This document shows, piece after piece, positions 32,771 through 37,654 of a stretch of 37,654 nt of DNA. Source of the DNA: Acidobacteriota bacterium (GTDB lineage: Bacteria > Acidobacteriota > Vicinamibacteria > Marinacidobacterales > SMYC01); contig SMYC01000329.1 in the NCBI GenBank assembly GCA_004356105.1, positions 1 through 37,654 on the forward strand, in the 5' to 3' direction. Every line of letters begins with the position of its first letter. The first letter of the stretch is position 1. The notes beneath the pieces are model-generated. The model was not told the origin of the DNA, ran no database searches, and worked only from the letters and a program-made list of their open reading frames with translations. Made by a program: the position numbers and the translations under genes.

Positions 32771-35452
32771 ATGGCCCTCACATCCGGAACCCGCCTAGGC
32801 TCATACGAGATCCTCTCACCCATTGGCAAGGGGGGCATGGGAGAGGTCTATAGAGCCAACGACACTCGGCTTGACCGGACCGTCGCCATCAAGGTCGTCC
32901 CCGAGCACCTCGCCAAAAGCCCCGAACGCAAGCAGCGCTTCGAGCGCGAGGCCAAGGCGATCTCCCGGCTCAACCATCCGCACATTTGCACCCTTTATGA
33001 CGTGGGCGAGCAAGACGGTGTGGATTACCTCGTCATGGAGTACATCGAAGGGGAGACGCTGGCGGAGAGGCTGAAGAAAGGAGCGCTGCCGCTCGACAAG
33101 GCCTTGGAATACGGGATTCAAATCGCCGACGGCCTGGACACGGCGCATCGCGCGGGAATCGTTCATCGGGATCTGAAACCCGGCAACGTGATGCTGACAA
33201 CGCCGGGTGTGAAGTTGTTGGACTTTGGTCTGGCCAAAGCGCTCGCGGTCGACAGCGGAACGAACTTTTCCGAATCGCCTACCATGACTTCCGAGGGGAC
33301 TCGCGCTGGCGTTGTCCTCGGCACGCCCTCGTATATGTCGCCCGAGCAGGCGCGCGGAGAGGGCGTCGACCCACGCGCGGATATTTGGTCGTTCGGATGT
33401 GTCGTCTACGAGATGCTCACCGGTCAGGCTGCCTTTACGAAGAACACCGTTTCCGAGACCCTCGCGAGTGTGCTGACCGGAGAACCCGATTGGGCGGCGC
33501 TGGCCCCAACAGCGCCGCCCGCGCTTCGGATCATGCTTCGTCGTTGCATGGAAAAGGACGTCAATCGACGACTGCCCCACATCGGCGCGGCGCGGATCGA
33601 GCTTGCCGATGCGACCGAGCTGAAGAAGCGCGCGCCAGCGTCAACGCGCTGGTGGCGTCCGCTCCTCGCCGGAGTCGCCGTCCTTGCCGTTGTGCTCGGC
33701 ATCGTGTGGCTCTCAAAGGATAGACTCGGGCCTTCCGAAACCAATCCGAGTGTTTCTCGCGCCTCCGTTGATCCATCACCCGGCGAATCGTGGGTCATCG
33801 GTCCGCACGATCCGGATATCGCCATTTCACCAGACGGGTTGCAGATCGCCTACATCGCGCGACGTGACGCGGGAATCCAACTGGTGGTGCGACGGTTGGA
33901 CGAGTTCGAGAGCAAAGCTCTCGGCGGCTTCGGTGGATTCATTCGCCAACCCTTCTTCTCTCCCGAAGGAGAATGGATCGGATTCGTGGCAGGCAATGTT
34001 ATAAAGAAAGTGGCGGTCGACGGGAGCGCCGCGGTGACGGTCTGTGTTTTGCCGCGCTACTTGAGCGGCGCGACCTGGGCTCCCGACGGCACCATCATCT
34101 TCGGCACTCTCAATGGGGGCTTGTTCCGCGTGCCGTCCGCGGGCGGCGAGCCGGAGCAGCTAACGAACCCCGCCGGAAGTGCGCATCGATGGCCCACCAT
34201 GCTTCCGGGCGGCGATGCGGTGCTTTTCGCCTCGGTCTTGGGCGCCGGTTCGGACGTCCGAGTGCGCTCGCTTACTAGCGGCGAAGAGAAGGTAGTCGTG
34301 GAGGGGGCAACCTTTCCCCTTTACGCCGGAACCGGTCATCTCCTGTACGTGGCGGCCGGTGTGCTCTGGGGGGTCGCCTTCGATGTCGAGCGGCTAGAAG
34401 TCGTCGGCGATGCGGTTCCGGTGGTGGACGGTGTCATGATCAAAGGGCCTAGCGAAGATGGTTTAGGCGCGGCAGATATCGGAATCGCAAGTAACGGCAC
34501 GCTCTTGTACCGGCCGAGCGGAGCAAAAGAGAGTGGCGAAATTCGCGCGCCCACGCTTGTTTGGGTGGATCGCGACGGAACCGAGGAATCGCTGAATCTG
34601 GAGCCGCGGGAGTACGGTCGCCTGCGGCTCACGGGCGATGGGACGCAGATCGCGGTCGAAGTCGACGACGCCGATACGGGACAGAGTAATGTCTGGGTCG
34701 GTAGGGTCGACGACGGCACGCCCCTATCGCAGCTTACCTTCGATCCCGCTCGGGACAGCTATCCGGTGTGGACGACGGACGGGCAGCACGTTATTTTCGG
34801 TTCGGAACGAGAAGGCGGCGGCGTGTTCTGGAAACGCGCCGACGGAGCAGGGTCGGTAGAGCGTCTCTTGCGTTTTGACGCCTATTGGCGGGGCCCGGTC
34901 TTCGTCACACAGGACGGCACCGGGCTCGTCTATGCGCGGATCAGGCGCGGCACCTCAACGGATACGGAGAGCACACACCGCGTGCTATCGCTGAGGGACG
35001 ACCGCACAGACGAAGCGCTTGCATTGCACTCTCACTTTAACGCCTCTATCTCACCCGACGGACGTTGGGTGACGTATATCTCGGAGGAAACCGGAAATTT
35101 TGAGGTCTATGTTCAACCGTTTCCGAACCCTAGCGGTAGCAAGTGGAGGATTTCACCCAGCGGCGGTCGGGATCCCGTTTGGAGCCGGGACGGCCGCGAG
35201 CTCTTCTACCTCCGTGAAAACACCATGCTCGCGGTACGGGTCATCACCGAGCCGAGCTTCGCCACAGAGCCAGCGGTGGAGCTATTCGACGGGCCGTATG
35301 TCGACGCGAGTGGCCGCTACTACGATGTCGCGCCCGACGGCAGGTTCTTGATGATCAAGCCCGGTTGGCTGAGCGCCGGACGAGAAGCGCCACTCCGCAT
35401 CGTCTTCAACTGGTTCGAAGAACTCAAACGCCTCGTGCCGACCGACAAATAG
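32771..35452 (+). CDS. Ser/Thr protein kinase with C-terminal TolB/PD40-type propeller
   Basis: 893 residues. The kinase domain (about 14-290) is complete: Gly-rich loop GKGGMGEVYRA, ATP-Lys in VAIKVV, HRDLKPGN catalytic loop, LLDFGLAKAL (DFG), and GTPSYMSPEQ. A single membrane helix (WRPLLAGVAVLAVVLGIVWL) near residue 300 follows. The rest is a periplasmic beta-propeller with repeated SPDG-type motifs (AISPDGLQIAYIA, ASISPDGRWVTYIS, DPVWSRDGRELFYLR) ending DGRFLMIKP. The kinase domain faces the cytoplasm and the propeller senses or binds something outside. ATG 32771 is preferred over 32765 because AAGGA lies five bases ahead and MALTSGTRLGSYEI is the usual opening of this acidobacterial class. 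Substrates unknown. The gene is flanked by IS material. Confidence 0.95.
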   Translation: MALTSGTRLGSYEILSPIGKGGMGEVYRANDTRLDRTVAIKVVPEHLAKSPERKQRFEREAKAISRLNHPHICTLYDVGEQDGVDYLVMEYIEGETLAERLKKGALPLDKALEYGIQIADGLDTAHRAGIVHRDLKPGNVMLTTPGVKLLDFGLAKALAVDSGTNFSESPTMTSEGTRAGVVLGTPSYMSPEQARGEGVDPRADIWSFGCVVYEMLTGQAAFTKNTVSETLASVLTGEPDWAALAPTAPPALRIMLRRCMEKDVNRRLPHIGAARIELADATELKKRAPASTRWWRPLLAGVAVLAVVLGIVWLSKDRLGPSETNPSVSRASVDPSPGESWVIGPHDPDIAISPDGLQIAYIARRDAGIQLVVRRLDEFESKALGGFGGFIRQPFFSPEGEWIGFVAGNVIKKVAVDGSAAVTVCVLPRYLSGATWAPDGTIIFGTLNGGLFRVPSAGGEPEQLTNPAGSAHRWPTMLPGGDAVLFASVLGAGSDVRVRSLTSGEEKVVVEGATFPLYAGTGHLLYVAAGVLWGVAFDVERLEVVGDAVPVVDGVMIKGPSEDGLGAADIGIASNGTLLYRPSGAKESGEIRAPTLVWVDRDGTEESLNLEPREYGRLRLTGDGTQIAVEVDDADTGQSNVWVGRVDDGTPLSQLTFDPARDSYPVWTTDGQHVIFGSEREGGGVFWKRADGAGSVERLLRFDAYWRGPVFVTQDGTGLVYARIRRGTSTDTESTHRVLSLRDDRTDEALALHSHFNASISPDGRWVTYISEETGNFEVYVQPFPNPSGSKWRISPSGGRDPVWSRDGRELFYLRENTMLAVRVITEPSFATEPAVELFDGPYVDASGRYYDVAPDGRFLMIKPGWLSAGREAPLRIVFNWFEELKRLVPTDK

Positions 35453-35545
35453 ACGCCTGTCCCTCGTCAATACTCGTCGGCCTGTGAAATCAAGGACTTA
35501 CATCCCGCTTGAGTTCCGGGCCTAAGAAGGCGAAACTTCGCCCCC

Positions 35546-36590
35546 GTGCTCCGTGTACTCATTTTCGTCGTCTCTCTCGGCGCCCGTGTGTTGCGGGCGA
35601 GGTGTCGGCGCCGGGCCGACCTTGTGATCGAAAACCTCGCTCTGCGGCAGCAAGTGACGGCGCTGAAGAAAGAGCGCCCGCGCCCACCGCTCGAAGACGT
35701 CGATCGAGCCTTCTGGGTGGCGCTTCGCGAATCGTGGCCAGCGTGGGCCAGTCGTCTAGTCATCGTCAAAGCCGGCACGGTGGCCGAGTGGAATCGGGCC
35801 CGATTGCGGCGATACTGGGCGAGGATTTCCCAACGTCGGCATCCGGGACGACCTCGCGTCGACGCCGAGATTCGTCGACTCATCCGGCTCATGGCGCAAG
35901 ACGGCTGGGGTGCTCCTCGTATCCACGCCGAGCTAACGAAGCTCGGCTTCATCATCTCAGAGAAGACCGTGTCGCGATACATGCCGCGGCTGCCAGCTGA
36001 GCCCGACCAAGTGAAGCGTTGGGTCGCGTTCTTGCGAAACCACAAGGACGACATCGCAGCGATGGATCTGTTCGCTGTGCCGACAGCGTCGCTTCGGCTG
36101 CTGTACGGCTTCTTCGTCATCGAGCACGGCCGGCGTCACATCGTTCACTTCAACTTCAATGCCACGTCGGCGTGGGTGATGCAGCCAACTGCGTGAGGCG
36201 TTTCTGTACGACACCGCGCCGAGATACCTGGTCTTCGACCGCGATTCTATATTCAGCCCTGCGGTGGTCAAGTTCATAAGGGCCATGGGCACAAAGCCTG
36301 TTCGCATCTCCTATCGCAGCCCCTGGCAAAACGGAACCGCCGAGCGCTGGATAGGAAATTGCCGGCGCGAGCTTCTCGAGCACGTCGTTGTCCTCGGCGA
36401 GCGGCATCTCGTCCGGCTCGTGAGGACATATATCAGCTACTATCACCAGGATCGTTGCCACTTGGGGCTCGGTAAAGACACGCCGGACGAGAGACCGATC
36501 ACGCCACGTCCGTCACCCGCGGCGAAGGTCGTCGCACTCCCGCGCGTCGGTGGACTGCATCATCGGTACGAATGGCGCGAGGCTGCGTGA
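35546..36590 (+). mobile_element. DDE (rve-type) transposase with a one-base frameshift
   Basis: The first frame gives the DNA-binding half and the core's first Asp (IAAMDLFAVPT), through GFFVIEHGRRHIVHFNFNAT and ATSAWVMQ. At 36185-36186 one extra C makes the codons read PTA-stop; removing it restores QLREAF and the second frame: LVFDRDSIFSP (second Asp), SPWQNGTAERWIGNCRRELL (catalytic Glu) and a terminal HRYEWREAA. All three DDE residues are therefore present in split frames. This is a natural frameshifted copy or an assembly slip. No flanking inverted repeats or target duplication were found by eye. Confidence 0.85.
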
Positions 36591-36959
36591 GGGCGCTTTC
36601 GATCCGGTAAAGTCGCCAGCCCAGACTGCGTGAGGTCTGCGTCGTTTCCGTTCTGAAACCGCCTACTCCTAACTCGGGGCGACGTTCTGCGAGCGATGGA
36701 GCCCGCCGTACTCGTCATCGCCGTGCGGTGTTGGTCCAACCGCCAGCGCGGATCAATAAAGATGATGGACACGATACAGCGGGGAAAATTTCCGTTTTCT
36801 TTTATAGTGTCTAGACCGTCCACCCCAACCCGACGCGCCTACTCGGCACGATTTGGTTGATGGCCTAACGATCCACGAACGTGTAGTTCACGGGGAGGCA
36901 CTCATTGACCAGAGGATTGATGAACTGGCCTCGGAACGTGTTCAACAACATTGAGACAC
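36591..36959. other. Noncoding stretch between IS remnants
   Basis: No gene recognised. A 47-codon open stretch ending near 36955 (HDLVDGLTIHERVVHGEALI is within it) lacks a start and homology I can name. It could include IS ends; none was identified with confidence. Confidence 0.3.
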
Positions 36960-37049
36960 CCGCGAGCTGCATTTAGTGAGCCTCGATTAGCGTCGGGAGA
37001 CTTGTGACGTCGGTGCGGTCCAGGTCGGCTTCGATCGAGATCTCGCTGC

Positions 37050-37293
37050 GTGAAGCAGAAAAAGGGGGTACCCCGAGGTAAGGACCACGCCGCGAGAGTG
37101 GCTCCAGCGGCATCCTGGAGCGTCGTTTTCTTGCGAACGAAGCGTTCGGGAAGAGCCCGATGAGCTTCAAGAAGGATCTGGCGCCGAGCGGTGGTGAGCT
37201 GTTCGGCGCGACCATAGTGAACGTCGGCCGGTGTCATGAGCCCGATTCCAGAGTGCCTGTGGTAGAAATTGTAGTGGTCGAAGAAACCGCAGC
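37050..37293 (-). mobile_element. IS3-family OrfB C-terminal remnant
   Basis: On the minus strand the frame reads FFDHYNFYHRHSGIGLMTPA, then DVHYGRAEQL and HRALPERFVRKK. This is the conserved tail of IS3-type OrfB transposases, after the catalytic Glu. The upstream catalytic part is missing and the last residues drift out of frame. A relic. Confidence 0.7.
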
Positions 37294-37654
37294 AGAACAG
37301 CCGGCTGTCTTGGATGGAACCAAAAACGGCTGGGGAACTGAGGGCAATACTTTAGCGTCTTGAACGGGGACTCGGAGTAGGGACCCTATAACCCTATAAC
37401 CCTATAGCCCATTGCTTTTCCGTTGGCCGCGCACAAAGCTAAAGCTGTTGATGGAGCGCTGCGGTACGATTTCGAACGCGAATTTCAGTGCAAAGAGTGT
37501 AGGACGCATGAGGTGGTGGGTTTCGGGCGAAGGTGAGTTGAGAATAGTGCTAGAGCGCTGGTGTCAAATAGACCGGTGGCGCTGGGCTGCGCTGGGCGTG
37601 AGGTTACGCTAGCGGTTCAGAGAGGTGCTTCGGTCGTGTCTCTGAAAAGGGGAG
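37294..37654. other. Window end without recognisable genes
   Basis: Only weak open frames with unlikely composition. It holds the CCCTATAA repeat and nothing else I can support. Confidence 0.4.
37384..37410 (+). repeat. Short tandem repeat CCCTATAA
   Basis: CCCTATAA at 37384-37391 and 37392-37399, CCCTATAG at 37400-37407, then CCC: about three and a half 8-bp units in otherwise gene-free DNA near the window end. Function unknown. Confidence 0.85.

Noticed and set aside
37384..37410. Telomere-like repeat
   Set aside because: CCCTATAA units resemble some eukaryotic telomeric repeats, but three units inside bacterial IS-rich DNA do not support a telomere or a eukaryotic origin.

Overview
The window reads as chromosomal DNA, high in GC, from a Gram-negative environmental bacterium, most likely Acidobacteriota or a relative. 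The best clue is the Ser/Thr kinase at 32771-35452: its N-terminal kinase, single membrane helix and C-terminal TolB/PD40-type propeller are an architecture expanded in acidobacteria, and its opening residues are typical of that group. Tat-exported catabolic enzymes, a DUF5777-type outer-membrane barrel and an S9 peptidase remnant fit the same picture. This placement is inference. No rRNA, tRNA, CRISPR array or phage genes were seen.

Left part (1-19.5 kb): mostly catabolic and one-carbon genes. They are an exported acetamidase/formamidase, a fumarylacetoacetate-hydrolase-family gene with a one-base lesion in its signal peptide, class I fumarase, a gutted agmatinase, GTP cyclohydrolase II, a class IV aminotransferase followed by formate-THF ligase, a dimethylglycine/sarcosine dehydrogenase-like FAD-GcvT protein, a Tat-exported spermidine-dehydrogenase-like flavoprotein, a CXXCH-bearing lipoprotein with cyclase-like repeats coupled to a large phosphodiesterase-family protein, an S9 peptidase remnant, a Tat-exported M24 protein with incomplete metal ligands, and a DinB-like protein.

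Middle (19.5-24.7 kb): an antitoxin with a deleted PIN toxin, an orphan ABC solute-binding protein, a fused remnant of an ornithine-cyclodeaminase-like gene and a LeuC-like gene, an exported PatB-like aminotransferase with a clear intrinsic terminator, and a decayed transposase.

Right part (24.7-37.6 kb): a compact six-gene minus-strand operon (CDP-alcohol phosphatidyltransferase, ICMT-like methyltransferase, two SAM methyltransferases, membrane-bound LtaS/sulfatase-fold enzyme, glycosyltransferase). Its genes overlap or nearly touch, and it looks like a pathway for a modified membrane lipid or lipid-anchored glycan. Divergent from it is a two-gene cassette: a cupredoxin with a complete CuA-type ligand set fused to a DUF5777-like outer-membrane beta-barrel, then a His-rich Tat lipoprotein. 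A 15-bp perfect palindrome lies in the divergent intergenic region. IS remnants of one transposase family lie on both sides of this block. The kinase, a frameshifted transposase and an IS3 OrfB remnant close the window.

The most novel-looking items are the CuA/beta-barrel fusion with its His-rich partner and the six-gene lipid/glycan operon. The window also holds many broken genes, some with large deletions, so decay is real. Some single-base shifts could instead be assembly errors.
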